A DNA stretch of 64,000 bases from CAYVHB01 sp964450865. Lineage in GTDB: Bacteria; Bacillota; Clostridia; Saccharofermentanales; UBA5734. The number at the start of each line of letters is the position of its first letter. Position 1 is the stretch's first letter. A program made the position numbers and the translations under genes. The stretch covers positions 1 through 64,000 of the forward strand of contig CAYVHB010000016.1 of the NCBI GenBank assembly GCA_964450865.1, in the 5' to 3' direction. The notes under the pieces were generated by a model. That model was given only the letters and a program-made list of their open reading frames with translations, searched no databases and had not been told where the DNA came from. This document shows, in pieces, positions 45,507 to 56,000 of the stretch.

Positions 45507-45708
45507 TCTGGAATAAGAACCGTTGGGCGAACGGGGATAGCTTGGTAATTATATTGGCATTAGCTGGTACGTCCCAAGAAGCCCCTACCTCTAAGCGTTA
45601 GCGTAGGTGGTGGGAGTATGTCACAGGAATCCACTGATGTGATAGCATGAAATACAGTACTGTACGTCGCATTGATCCCGAATGATTTTCCTGATGGAGG
45701 GCCTGGCC

Positions 45709-47601
45709 ATGCAAGATATTCGCGAGATTTTCCAGAACCGGACTGTCCTGGCTGACGGAGCCATGGGCACCTATTTCCTGGCGCAATTTGGCCCGGTTGT
45801 TGATGCTTGTGAGCTGGCAAATATCCGCCAGCCCGAGCTGGTCCGCCAGGTACACGAAGCCTATCTGGCAGCCGGAGCCCGGCTGATCCGGACCAACACG
45901 TTTGCCGCTATCCCGGCTACGGAAGCACCGCTGTTTGCCGGACTGGCGGAAATAATCCGCAGCGGTTACCGCCTGGCGACGGCTTGCGCGGCCAATCAGC
46001 CGGATGTGCTGGTGGCTGCGGACATCGGGCCTGGTTTTGGCCTTGAACCGGGTGAGGCGCAGATCGCTTATGATATCATCATCCGTTCATTTGTCACCGA
46101 AGGCGCCAGGCTGTTCATGCTCGAGACATTTGCCGACCCCGATGAGGTACTGATGATCGCCCGGATGATCCGCCGGCTACAGCCCCAGGCTTTTATCATC
46201 GCCTCCTTTGCCCTGTCGGCAGACGGGCTGACCCGCAAGGGCGTCAGCTTGCAGCGGCTCGCAGCCCAGATTGATGCAAGTCCTGACATTGATATCTTCG
46301 GATTGAATTGCGGCGTCGGTCCAACCCATCTGCGCAAGCTTGTCGAACAGCTGAACGACCTGCATAAGCCACTTTCGATCTTGCCCAATAGCGGTTATCC
46401 CCGCCTCGATCACCTGCGCTCGGTCTACAGTTCATCCGCCGACTACTTTGCGATGGCTACGGTCGAGATGCTCAGGCCGAATGTCAGGCTGGTCGGCGGC
46501 TGTTGCGGTACGACACCGGCTCATATCCGGGCCGTCGGTGATCTGCTGGCCATTCGCCAAAATCAAGCCGGACAAAACGGACAAATCCCGGCTCTCGGCA
46601 ATGTGGACGGAAAAACAGCAGCTGACGGCCCGTCAGCACCCGCATCCGGCCCGTCAGCCTATACCCTGCCGATGGTTCCGGTCGCCGCTGACACGCAACA
46701 TCGCCTTTCCCTGGCCTCGCAGTTGTGGGCAGACAACCGATTTACCGACAAAATCCGCCAGAATCAGTTCACCATCGTTTGTGAGCTTGATCCGCCACGA
46801 CATAGCGACCTGCAAGACCTGATCATTGCAGCCCGTAGCCTGGCCGCGGCCGGACTGGACGCCATCACCCTGGCCGATTCACCCCTGGCCCGGGTCAAGA
46901 TGGATCCGGTCATCTGCGCCGCCCGGCTGCAGCGGGAAGCCGGATTGCCGGTCATGCCCCATCTGGCTTGCCGTGACCGCAATGTCAATGCCTTGCGCAG
47001 CTTGTTGCTGGGTGCCCACAGTGAAGGCATCCGCCAGGTTCTGGTCATAACGGGTGATGGTATCCCGGAGAGCGATCGCGGCTTTATCAAGCCGGTCTTT
47101 AATCTCAATAGTATCGGGCTGCTCGAACAGATCGCCCAGATGAACCAGGACGTTTTTGCCGCCGCGCCGCTGATGGCCGGGGCGGCCCTGGATCTGGGAG
47201 TCAGCCGCCCGGACGTTGAACTCAAGCGCATGCTCCGCAAGATGGACCAGGGCGCGGTTTATGCGCTGACCCAGCCAATCTATGAACCAGCCGGGCTGGA
47301 ACTGCTGGCCGAGGTTCGCAGCCGGGGCTTGAAGGTCCTGCTGGGCCTGCTGCCGCTGGTCAGTTATCGCAATGCCCGTTTCCTGGCTGAGGAGGTCCCT
47401 GGTATCCGGATTCCGGCCGAGATTGTCGCCCGCTTCAAGCCCGAACAAGGCCGGGAAGAAGCTGCCGCCATCGGCGTGGCGGTTTGCGCCGAGGTGGCCC
47501 GGGCCATGCGCCCGCATGTCGATGGCTTTTACCTGATTGCCCCCTTCAACCGGGCCGAACTGGCCATTGAGCTCTATCGTTCAATTCAGTCTTTAGCTTA
47601 A
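45709..47601 (+). CDS. Homocysteine S-methyltransferase/methylenetetrahydrofolate reductase fusion
   Basis: 630 residues, organised like B. subtilis YitJ. Residues 1-285 are the homocysteine methyltransferase barrel with Zn ligands in GLNCGVGPTH and GGCCGTTPAH. A Pro/Ala/Ser-rich linker (about 290-340) is followed by a MetF barrel (CELDPPRHSDLQDLI, AGLDAITLADSPLARVKMDP, LVITGD). It makes methionine using methyl groups from 5,10-methylene-THF. GGAGG lies nine bases before the ATG at 45709. The right end of the IS lies only about 85 bases upstream, so its original promoter or leader may have been displaced. Confidence 0.92.
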   Translation: MQDIREIFQNRTVLADGAMGTYFLAQFGPVVDACELANIRQPELVRQVHEAYLAAGARLIRTNTFAAIPATEAPLFAGLAEIIRSGYRLATACAANQPDVLVAADIGPGFGLEPGEAQIAYDIIIRSFVTEGARLFMLETFADPDEVLMIARMIRRLQPQAFIIASFALSADGLTRKGVSLQRLAAQIDASPDIDIFGLNCGVGPTHLRKLVEQLNDLHKPLSILPNSGYPRLDHLRSVYSSSADYFAMATVEMLRPNVRLVGGCCGTTPAHIRAVGDLLAIRQNQAGQNGQIPALGNVDGKTAADGPSAPASGPSAYTLPMVPVAADTQHRLSLASQLWADNRFTDKIRQNQFTIVCELDPPRHSDLQDLIIAARSLAAAGLDAITLADSPLARVKMDPVICAARLQREAGLPVMPHLACRDRNVNALRSLLLGAHSEGIRQVLVITGDGIPESDRGFIKPVFNLNSIGLLEQIAQMNQDVFAAAPLMAGAALDLGVSRPDVELKRMLRKMDQGAVYALTQPIYEPAGLELLAEVRSRGLKVLLGLLPLVSYRNARFLAEEVPGIRIPAEIVARFKPEQGREEAAAIGVAVCAEVARAMRPHVDGFYLIAPFNRAELAIELYRSIQSLA

Positions 47602-47659
47602 AGCCGGGGGCGACGACTGCCTGGCAGCAATGCCGGACAGGCGGTTACTGGCAGAAAGA

Positions 47660-48946
47660 CTATTGCAGATAACTGCTGTTGGCATAGCCGGTCCGGCCAT
47701 CAGCCAGCTTGACCTTGACCCAGCCGTAGGAATCGGGCTTGCCCAGGACCGTAACGGTGTCACCCTTGCGCAGGGTCGTGACCAGCTTGGCGTTTACATT
47801 GGGCTTCTGGCGGATATTCAGCTGTGCCGTGCGAACCTTCATCTTCTTGCCGGCTGTGGTGGTGGTTGCCGGAGTCGGCGTCAGGACCGGGGTCGGCGTC
47901 GCACTGACCGTGGTTGTTGTTGTCGGCATGGTGGCAGTCGTGGTCAGCGTCGTCGTTGTCTCGGTTGGCGGCGTACCGCCATTGCCGGGGATCAGGAATT
48001 TCCCGATCAGCAACAATATAATGACAACCGCGACACCAGCGACCAATATACCCAGCCAGCGATGGCGGCGACTGGTTGCCTGCTCGGCTGATTCATCCGT
48101 CAGCCGGTACTGTTCATTGGCGGCCAATGTGAGATCATCGGCTGATTCCAGGCCAGGGGCCCGATCAATGACCTGGCCCCGGCATTGTTTCTCCTCGGCC
48201 GCTTCATGCTCATTGCGGTTCATGGCATGGCGCCAGGACTGCCAGAAATGGCCAACCTGATCAGCCAGCGTGGTGGAGGCATCCGCGTCGGGCTCGAGAC
48301 GCATGACCTGGATAGCCAGCCAATTGTCGTTGGGACGATGGCGCCGGTCCCGGATGGTCTGGTTTAATTCAGTCATTTTGGCCGGCAACTGGCGCAGGCC
48401 TGTCAGGATGCTGACAGCCTCATGGGGCGAAAAGGCAGCAAAAGTATCCGGATTCAAAAAAAGGTAATAATCGTCCGGTTCGATCTTCAGGGCATAATAT
48501 GCCATCCGGGCCGTCCAATCATCAGGCATGTCAGGATGCAGTGATTCAAGCGGGTCCAGAACCTGCAGGATCTGATTGCGGACCAGAAACAAGCCGACAT
48601 CATTTTTCAGCCAGACGCGCAGCCAATGCTCATCCAGACATATCAGCAGATCCGGAAACATCCGGTAATGAACCATGAGTGAATTGAGTTTCTGACTGCC
48701 ATGCTGGCCAATTTCCCGGGAAAACAGCTGCCATTGCATCAGGCGTTCGCGCTGATGCACAGCAGCGCCCGGGTCAGCCGGATTGGCATCAAAGGCCGCT
48801 ATCAGCTGCAGGGAACGGTTACTGGTCTGAACATGATTTTTCTGATTGCCCGGGGCCAGATAACCCAGATGGGCTCCATTAATAATATAACTGGTATGTG
48901 ATGCATTCACTGGATCCAGGCCGATTGTCAAGGATGTTCTGATCAC
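47660..48946 (-). CDS. Membrane protein: PP2C-like N-domain, TM helix, SH3b domain
   Basis: 428 residues. Residues 1-210 resemble a PPM/PP2C phosphatase in outline: LLICLDEHWLRVWLKNDVGLFLVRN where PP2C has its GDSRAYL strand pair, and YYLFLNPDTFAAFSPHEAVSIL where PP2C has LCSDGLxDxxSxEE. The Asp metal ligands (DGMGGH, SDG) are absent, so it would be catalytically dead. A TM helix (about 293-313), a Thr/Pro-rich stalk and a C-terminal bacterial SH3 domain (LNIRQKPNVNAKLVTTLRKGD, GRTGYANSSYL) follow. It could relay cytosolic state to wall binding; function unknown. It starts at GTG with GGGAG nine bases upstream and converges with the methyltransferase fusion. Confidence 0.55.
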   Translation of the reverse strand: MIRTSLTIGLDPVNASHTSYIINGAHLGYLAPGNQKNHVQTSNRSLQLIAAFDANPADPGAAVHQRERLMQWQLFSREIGQHGSQKLNSLMVHYRMFPDLLICLDEHWLRVWLKNDVGLFLVRNQILQVLDPLESLHPDMPDDWTARMAYYALKIEPDDYYLFLNPDTFAAFSPHEAVSILTGLRQLPAKMTELNQTIRDRRHRPNDNWLAIQVMRLEPDADASTTLADQVGHFWQSWRHAMNRNEHEAAEEKQCRGQVIDRAPGLESADDLTLAANEQYRLTDESAEQATSRRHRWLGILVAGVAVVIILLLIGKFLIPGNGGTPPTETTTTLTTTATMPTTTTTVSATPTPVLTPTPATTTTAGKKMKVRTAQLNIRQKPNVNAKLVTTLRKGDTVTVLGKPDSYGWVKVKLADGRTGYANSSYLQ

Positions 48947-48979
48947 GTGAATGGCTCCCTTCTCAATTAATACTGTATT

Positions 48980-49495
48980 TCAAGGTATGCGGGTATTCTG
49001 CTGAGGCTGGCTGTGAGGGCCCGGATGCTGCAGATGGGCCTGGATAGCTGCCACAACACAGGCATGATCCTGTTCCTGGGGCAGGCCGGAAACCGTAATC
49101 GCACCGACAACGCCGACGCCACGGATAGTGATCGGGAATGAACCGCCGGCCAGTGCGTAATCAGCGGCTGGCAAGCCAAACTTCACATCGAGTTTAACAT
49201 TTTTATCGGCAAATTCCAAACCTTTCCGCCAGGAACTTGCAAAAAAATGATAAACCATGTTCTCCTTGCGGCGGATCCAGTTATCATTATCCGGCGAAGT
49301 GCCATTCATGGCAAAATGAAAAAGCTGCTGACGGTTCAGCGAGATGTTGATCGTATAAACCAGGCCCTGGGCCCTGGCCATGGCCAGCAGGGATGAGCCA
49401 ATCTGCCAGGCATCATCACTGTCAAATTTTTCAAAAACCAGCAACGCCTCCTGCCGGGCGATTTCATCGATCAGAATTTCAGTTGACTTCTCCAT
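48980..49495 (-). CDS. UPF0303/HbpS-like heme-degrading-domain protein
   Basis: 171 residues with the GlcG/HbpS fold: FDSDDAWQIGSSLLAMARAQG, ENMVYHFFASSWRKGLEF, GLPAADYALAGGSFPITIRG, GVVGAITVSGLPQEQDHA. Family members bind heme or cofactors; activity is not established. GGAGG lies nine bases before the ATG at 49495; the open frame upstream to 49660 is not conserved. A Gln/Pro/His-rich tail ends the protein. Confidence 0.82.
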   Translation of the reverse strand: MEKSTEILIDEIARQEALLVFEKFDSDDAWQIGSSLLAMARAQGLVYTINISLNRQQLFHFAMNGTSPDNDNWIRRKENMVYHFFASSWRKGLEFADKNVKLDVKFGLPAADYALAGGSFPITIRGVGVVGAITVSGLPQEQDHACVVAAIQAHLQHPGPHSQPQQNTRIP

Positions 49496-49643
49496 GATCC
49501 TAGTCCTCCATGTCGGACGCGCATCCGGGTTGCTTGTCACCGGCTTCATGCGCGTCAGATTTATTTTATCAGAATATGTGCGCATCCGGGTGACGTAAGT
49601 AGCCGGTTTAGTAGGTATCCGGATTTGTTTGAATGAGACTGCT

Positions 49644-50696
49644 TCATCTGGATGGACCAAGACAGGCTCGCAGCGCTGGTTCCAGTTGGGGATACTGGTA
49701 GATAAAACCGGTCTGTATCAGTTTGGCTGGCACGACATGCTGGCCGCCGATAATCACCTGGGCGCTGCCGCCGAGCAGAAGGCGCAAGGCCCAGCCTGGA
49801 ACTGGCAGCCAGGACGGACGATGCAGGACGTGACCAAGAGTCTGGCAAAAACGCGTCATGCGGTGGGCAGCGGGGGCGACCGCGTTGACCGGTCCGGCCA
49901 GGCGGCTATCATGCAAAGCCACAACCAGGATCTGCACCAGGTCCTGCAGATGTATCCAGGAGACCCACTGCCGGCCACGGCCCGGCGGTCCACCCAGTCC
50001 CAAACGAAAAGGTAAAACCATCCGGGGCAAAGCACCACCCCGCCGGTCCAGGACAATACCAATCCGGATCAGGGCCACACGCACGCCAAGCGCCTGGACG
50101 GCTAGTGCTTCACGCTCCCAAGCCTGGCAGACGCGGGCCAGGAAATCAGATCCCGCCGGGCTGGTTTCGTCAACCATTTCATCATTTAGCAGGCCATAAT
50201 AACCAGTCGCGGATGCGTTCAGCCAGACAGGTGGCAGATGACCGCCGCGCCTGGCCTGGGCAGCCAGGCTATTGGCCAGATAGCGCGTCATGAGGACGCG
50301 ACTCTCCAGGATCTTCCGGCGCCGGGTTGCTGTCCAGCGACCCTTGATAATCGGTTCACCGGCTAGATTGATAATCGCGTCCAGCTCCGCCAGCAGCTTC
50401 GCAGGCAGCAGCGAAACGGCCGTGCGTTCGCGCGCGGCGGTCTCCGGATAAAGATAATAGCTTACTGGACCAGGTAATGACACCGGGCCGACCGGTGACG
50501 CCGGGCTCGCTGCAGGTATCGGGCCGACCGGTGAAGCCGGGCTGGCGGGTGAGAGAGCGCCAGCCATGGACTGGGACACTGATCCGGATCTGGGTAGATG
50601 GCGGGTCAGTAAAATCAAAGAATGACCCTGGGCCAGCAAAGCCTGGCTCAGCTGCTGGCCGATCAGTCCAGTTCCGCCTGTCAATAATATTTTCAT
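49644..50696 (-). CDS. TIGR01777-family NAD(P)-dependent epimerase/dehydratase
   Basis: 350 residues, extended SDR fold: nucleotide-binding LLTGGTGLIGQQL at the N-terminus, INLAGEPI, ASATGYYG and a C-terminal DUF1731-like segment (LPVPGWALRLLLG, LIQTGFIYQYPQLEPALR). The biochemical role of this group (YfcH, SulA-like) is unknown. A Ser/Pro/Gly-rich insertion of about 45 residues near 40-85, with repeated ASPASPVGP, sits between the first beta-alpha unit and the core and is not usual for the family. Confidence 0.85.
   Translation of the reverse strand: MKILLTGGTGLIGQQLSQALLAQGHSLILLTRHLPRSGSVSQSMAGALSPASPASPVGPIPAASPASPVGPVSLPGPVSYYLYPETAARERTAVSLLPAKLLAELDAIINLAGEPIIKGRWTATRRRKILESRVLMTRYLANSLAAQARRGGHLPPVWLNASATGYYGLLNDEMVDETSPAGSDFLARVCQAWEREALAVQALGVRVALIRIGIVLDRRGGALPRMVLPFRLGLGGPPGRGRQWVSWIHLQDLVQILVVALHDSRLAGPVNAVAPAAHRMTRFCQTLGHVLHRPSWLPVPGWALRLLLGGSAQVIIGGQHVVPAKLIQTGFIYQYPQLEPALRACLGPSR
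50485..50546 (-). repeat. 36-bp direct repeat in the epimerase gene
   Basis: GGGCCGACCGGTGA(C/A)GCCGGGCT occurs at 50485 and 50521 and encodes the ASPASPVGP insertion; the period keeps the reading frame. Confidence 0.8.
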
Positions 50697-50729
50697 CGGC
50701 ATCCTGTCATGCTGGTTCACTGATAAGTT

Positions 50730-52669
50730 TCACTTCAGGCCATTATACAGCGCGGTCAGCAGCTGGCTGTTATAATCCTGGCTGAGCTCCCACATCATAG
50801 CCCCGCCCAGGTTTTGGGATTTGATGTATTGGGCCTTGGCCGCCAGTGACTGCGGATCTTCATAACTGATAAAGGTTGAACCGTTGAATAACCATGGCAC
50901 CTGGCAGACAGCATGGAAATACCGTGTGTAACCACTGGCCGAAAGATAACTCTTGACAATGGTCTGATAACTGAGGGCTGAGGCGCTGGAAAATTTCTGG
51001 TACAGACCTTTGTTAGCATTGACGACTGAGGTGTATTTATAGCCATAGAACGGGATACCGGCAACGATCTTAGCCGCCGGTACGCCGGCATTGAGCCAGA
51101 CATTGATGCCGCTGCTGACACTCCATTTATACTGCGGTGAAGTCGCCGTATCATTGTACAATGGCGAATTGAAATCGGTATAGGTGTCCCAACTGCCATG
51201 TATGTCATAGGTCATGACATTGGCAAAATCCAGATACTGATGCAATTGGCCCAGCTCGGTGTAGGTCGCGTACCAGGAACCGCATCCACCGGCAATGGTC
51301 AGGAGATAGTGGCGGCCATCCATGGCACCGCGGGCATCCAGCCGGGCTCGCAGTGTAGCCAGCAGCAAAGTAAAATTCTGCTTGTCTTCCGGCCGGGTTG
51401 TATTACTGGCCAGGCCTCCACTGACTGGATACTCCCAGTCCAGGTCGATACCGTCAAATCCATATTGAACAATAAAATCGACGCAGCTGTCTGCAAAAGA
51501 CCGGCGCGACGCGTCGGTCAGGGCGACATCGGAAAACTTGCCGGACCATGACCAGCCACCGACCGAAATCAGCGTCTGCAAGCGCGGATTGGTTTGTTTC
51601 AGGGCCGCCAGTTTTGTAAAGTTTGATGGATCGATATCCGGATCACCCACTGCGATTTTCAAGTCATCGCCAATGTTGGCAAACGCATAATTGATATGGG
51701 TCAGCATAGCGGCATTCACTTTATCCGGGGTGAAGCCGGAATAGGCTGACCAGGACGTATAATAACCGACCATTTTGGATGCCGCTGGCGTCGGTGTCGG
51801 CGTTGGCGTCGGTGCCGGCGTTGGCGTCGGCGTCGGTGTTGGTTCCGGCGCTGGCGTCGGTGTCGGCGTTGGNNNNNNNNNNNNNNNNNNNNNNNNNNNN
51901 NNNNNNNNNNNNNNNNNNNNNNNNNNNNNNNNNNNNNNNNNNNNNNNNNNNNNNNNNNNNNNNNNNNNNNNNGCGTTGGCGTCGGCGTCGGTGTTGGTTC
52001 CGGCGCTGGCGTCGGTGTCGGCGTTGGTGTCGGTGCTGGCGTCGGCGTCGGTGTTGGTTCCGGCGTTGGCGTTGGCGTCGGCGTCGGTGCTGGTGTCGGC
52101 GTTGGCGTCGGTGTTGGTGTCGGTGTTGGTGCAGCCAGTGTTTTGACGACTAGCGTCGGACTGGCTTTTGACACATTATTGGCCGCATCACGGGCTTTGA
52201 TGTAAAAACTATAGCTCGTTGCAGTTGCCAGGCCGGTAACCGTACAGGTCGTGGCAGCTGTGTTCGCAATCTTGATATTATTGCGATAGACGTCATAGGA
52301 CGTGACACCAACATTGTCGGTCGCCGCGGTCCAGCGCAAGGTCACGGATGTGGCTGTGATGGTTTCCGCCACCAGACTGACAGGCGCGGTCGGTGCGGTT
52401 TTATCACGGGCGGCCCAGACGGCAGTCTGCAATGGCAGGCCGAACAGGATCAGGGATATGATCAGCAGAACCAGGCCGGCTTTCAGTGGACCCTTCTGCC
52501 AGATAGCAAGGGCCGGCATCCACGCGGGCCTGACGGGCCAGGCCCGTGAATACTTCCCAGCCTCATTTCTAATATTCTTACATTTCGCGAATCGATCCCT
52601 TATCTGTCCGCATGCTGGCAATCTGTTTGCGAAAGCTTGTTTCTGATCACCTGCTTGTTTCTTCAACAT
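50730..52669 (-). CDS. Secreted FN3-GH18 glycosidase, interrupted by an assembly gap
   Basis: One gene across a 100-N gap. The 5' part (51973-52669) starts with GAGGAGG before the ATG and encodes a long basic N-terminus, a hydrophobic signal segment (AGLVLLIISLILFGLPL, about 65-81) and a fibronectin type III domain (TAPVSLVAETITATSVTLRW, YSFYIKARDAANNVSK). A Pro-Thr repeat linker leads into the gap. The 3' part encodes a complete GH18 barrel: VGYYTSWSAYSGF, DGIDLDWEYPVSGG (catalytic DxxDxDxE) and MWELSQDYNSQ near the end. Known activities of the family include hydrolysis of chitin and beta-1,4/1,6-GlcNAc polymers. The frames on the two sides of the gap do not match, as expected when the true repeat length is unknown. 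Confidence 0.85.
51873..51972. other. Assembly gap of 100 N within Pro-Thr repeats
   Basis: Exactly 100 N, flanked on both sides by GGCGTTGGCGTCGGTGTCGG-like hexanucleotide repeats, so the real length is unresolved. Confidence 0.97.
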
Positions 52670-53016
52670 CAGTCAACCTCCTCAGGCCAATATCGGCAAC
52701 TGGCTGCAAACAAATCATAAAACGCTGCTTTTGCGGCCAACACGGAACCTCTCTCACATGAATCATGAATTTCATCGAAAAATGATGCTGAAAGCATACA
52801 TATCCCACATAATAGAATACCACCAGCCCGATGACCGAGACATCTGACTGATGGTCTTCATTCTTATAAAAAATGATCAATCGCAACCGGGACAGGCTTG
52901 TGTTTAAGCAACTGCTGCATGGCCCGGATAAAACGGCTGATGACAGATGGCGCATCCGCAACTGCCGACCCATGTCCGATGGGCTCTGATTAAGATTATA
53001 CTATCATGTCAAGGAT
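52670..53016 (-). other. Intergenic region upstream of the GH18 gene
   Basis: No convincing gene; the 108-codon frame 52647-52973 lacks similarity or a Shine-Dalgarno. A perfect TATAAT (52995-53000, minus) and TTGACA (53007-53012) occur but only six bases apart, so they are not a normal pair. I found no c-di-GMP riboswitch core. Confidence 0.5.
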
Positions 53017-56000
53017 TCAATTTCCATATATATCCGCCAGCCGGGCAAAATAATCCCGGATGATCGGGTAACTTTTTTTCAGCCTGGCCTGATACTGCGC
53101 TGTTTGCCAGTCCGGCCACTGGTATGTCCTGGTGGCCGGCAGCCAGTCGAGCTGCTGGCGGGTCCGCTGATCAACAATGAGTGCATTCAGTACAATTCCA
53201 TCACTGCGGGTCGTGCGCAGCGCGTCGCGTAACGGCGACAGCTCGACGGCCGGATCATTGAGTACCCGCGATTCAGATGGATCGCTGAAATTAAGCAAGC
53301 CCCAGGGCAGGCGGACCAGGATCTGATCGCCCTGGATAAACCAGTTACAGTTGGATGCATCGCCGTTGATGTTATATTCGCCAGCTGTACCTTCACCGGT
53401 TGCCGCGGCTTCACGGTCCTGGCCAGGCAGGGTATTTTTCAAGGTCATGAAATAACCGTAACGAAGCACACTGTTATTATGATACTGGGCCGGGATGACC
53501 TGGCCACTGCGGGTGACGCGTTCGCGGGTGGTAAGCACGGATATGGCGTTAAAAATGCCATCCTGCGTGGCGCGGGTCGAGGCATAGTGACCCGTTGCAG
53601 CGTTATAATCCGGTGTAGCCAGCAAGCTGGCCCCGTCGCGGCCACCCAGGTCGAGCAGGAATTCCAGACCAGAGCCTGCAGTCGCCGCCAGATCAGGAGC
53701 CAGGCGGAATTCACCTTTGGTGCGTTCATACGTATCCAGGCCGATGTAGATCCGTTCTTTTTCCAGAGCCACAGCACCGTCAAGCGTCAGCCGCAAGTAA
53801 AGATACGAGGTATCATGGGCCAGCTCAATGCGCGAGATTCGGCCGTCGCCGCTGCCAACTTCCGTAAATTGACCCGGGCCGACTGATTCCATGGCCAGCA
53901 GCCCATAGTTTTGCTCCGGATCCAGGCTATTGTGCCAGAGCACGTGGCGTTCATAAGGGATCATATACCCTTCCGTAATCCAGGTTTTCTTGGCCCATTC
54001 ATCCATCCACTCAAAAATGATCCCGCCGGCATAGCCTTCACGCCGGATTGCCTGCATCAGCCGGACGATCCCCTCTCCCTGGGCTTCTTCGCTCAGGCCA
54101 CCGTGATGATAGCCATCCGGACTGGGATGGGCGTTGCCCTGCCCGGTCGCCAGGCCAAATTCCGCAACCACGGCCGGATACTGGCTGTGCTGGCGGATGA
54201 ATTCGGCCAGGTAGCCGCCATAGCGCAGGCGGCCCTGATCGTCACGATAGGTGTCATAGGCAGGTTCATTATTCATGAAATCAGGATAGTTGGGATAGAT
54301 ATGATAGGCACCAAAGAAACCGGCTGCCAGGGCCGGCTGGCGGGCGATGTGATTGATGTCGATCGTGGCGCTGTCGTTATACTCCTTGCTTTTGTCGTTA
54401 TTCTTATTCCATTCGGTGTCATGGGTCAAGGGATCAAGGGTCGGCCAGCTGACAATGGCAGTCGGATGCTGGCTTTTATAGCAGTCCGTTTCGTAGGCAA
54501 TAGCATAATCGCAGCATTGCGCCAGCCAGGCTTCCGTCGCACTGGCACCGGATATGGTAGAGAGATACTGACCTTTAAAGGCATAGCCGGGATTGGCCTC
54601 GTTGGTCGCGACGACTTCCTGGGGCTCCAGTTCGCGACCGACCAGATAACCCAGGACATAGGAAGAAACATCACTGGTATAGATGCCGTAGGCCCGGCCC
54701 AGACGGTTTTTGATCCGGGTCTGGCCATGGACTGCATCAATGACGTAGCGGATTTCTTGCTGGTAAGCCGCCAGATAATCGGCAGCCAGATAATTGCCCC
54801 CGGCTGGATTTTCCTCGGGCCAGATCTCCTGCAGCAACCGGAGCGGATTATCGGCATGGCCCTGGTTATAAATGGCAAGGGCCTGGTAAAAGGCCGGCGG
54901 CAGCAAGGTGTAAACGCGCAGGCAGTTTGCGTTCATTTCACCCATCTGGGTAAACCACTGCAGGTATACCGCCTCATCTTGCGGGAATTCGGTAAACCAG
55001 TAACCGGGCCGGGCTGCGCCGAGATTGACACCGCGAATGAAGAAGTCCTGCCATTGGCCGTCTCTCTGGATCTGGAAACCTTGTTGCCAGGTGCGGGCAT
55101 GCAAGGTAACAGCAGCGGTGGCCGTATTGGGAATCGGCGTCGGGGTGGGCCGGCCGATCTGGCCAGACTGCGCCGGTAAACGGGTGCGGGCGGTTGTCGC
55201 CACATCAGCCAGGATCTTCTGCATCACAGGAACATAGCCGTTCCAGTAAAAGTAATCATCACTATTGGGATTAAGTCCGGACAGCTGGCGTTGCAGCCAG
55301 GCCAGGCCGGCAAACTCATAAGTCCGGCTGACATTTTGCAGATCGGCAAAGTCACCCGCAAAATAATAGGCCGTGTATTGTGTATTGCGATTGCGGATCA
55401 TCGCCGGGAACTGCACCGGCAGGCCCAGGGCGGCCAGCCTGGCCTGGCCGGCTGCTGTCAGATCAAGTTTGTATGAGGCCAGGACTTCGGTGCCGGGATC
55501 GGGTGTGATGAATTCGAACCAGTAATGGTAGTCAACTGAAGCGGAAACGGAGAATTCCTCCTGATAGGAAGCCGCAAATTCAACCTGCAAGCCGCGCGAT
55601 CCGACATCGATACCATTTTCCAGGATAGCAATCTGATCATTATCTGAGACCAGTACATAACCCGCTCCGGTATAGGACCAGGGCTGACCCGATTGCAGCT
55701 CGAAATTCTTGATAATAAAGTCCGGCACCTCAACGTTGCGGGCCAGTTCGCGAAAATACCGGCCCTTCCAGCCGTTCCAGTCCGTGCGCAAGATCTGGCC
55801 GAGTTCAGCGCGATTGCGGGCGTTGGTTGGTGAGGCTACAATATTGAATTCACCGATGATGGTGTTCCCCTGGCCGGTGTTCTGGCGGATGGCCTCAACC
55901 TCCTGGCTTTCCAGGCCTCCGTAGATGATAGGCGATTGCACCCCGCGGACATTGGGCTGGAAATAATCGTCCCGATAGACGCCGTAAGTATCTGCCAGGT

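Larger units (their letters stand above)
44583..45624 (+). mobile_element. IS200/IS605-family insertion with deleted tnpB
   Basis: An AT-rich island of about 1.04 kb with tnpA, a broken tnpB and structured ends. The left end (44583-44642) folds with GAGGCAA/TTGCCTC outside and a Cys-free CTCCCACCT/GGCGGGGGA-type inner stem, followed by a T-run. The right end (about 45571-45624) carries the related CAAGAAG-CCCCTACCT...GTAGGTGGTGGGAG hairpin and ends near TATGTCAC. No terminal inverted repeats or target duplication are expected for this family. Exact cleavage sites are estimated from end similarity. Confidence 0.8.

Noticed and set aside
52647..52973. 108-codon minus-strand frame before the GH18 gene
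   Set aside because: Overlaps the GH18 start, has no Shine-Dalgarno and no similarity; more likely a leader.
52670..53016. c-di-GMP riboswitch upstream of the GH18 gene
   Set aside because: The conserved GEMM core and its tetraloop-receptor sequences are not present on the minus strand.
53911..55179. Plus-strand open frame of 422 codons opposite the large glycosidase
   Set aside because: No Shine-Dalgarno or recognisable motif; the minus-strand protein has clear domain structure.
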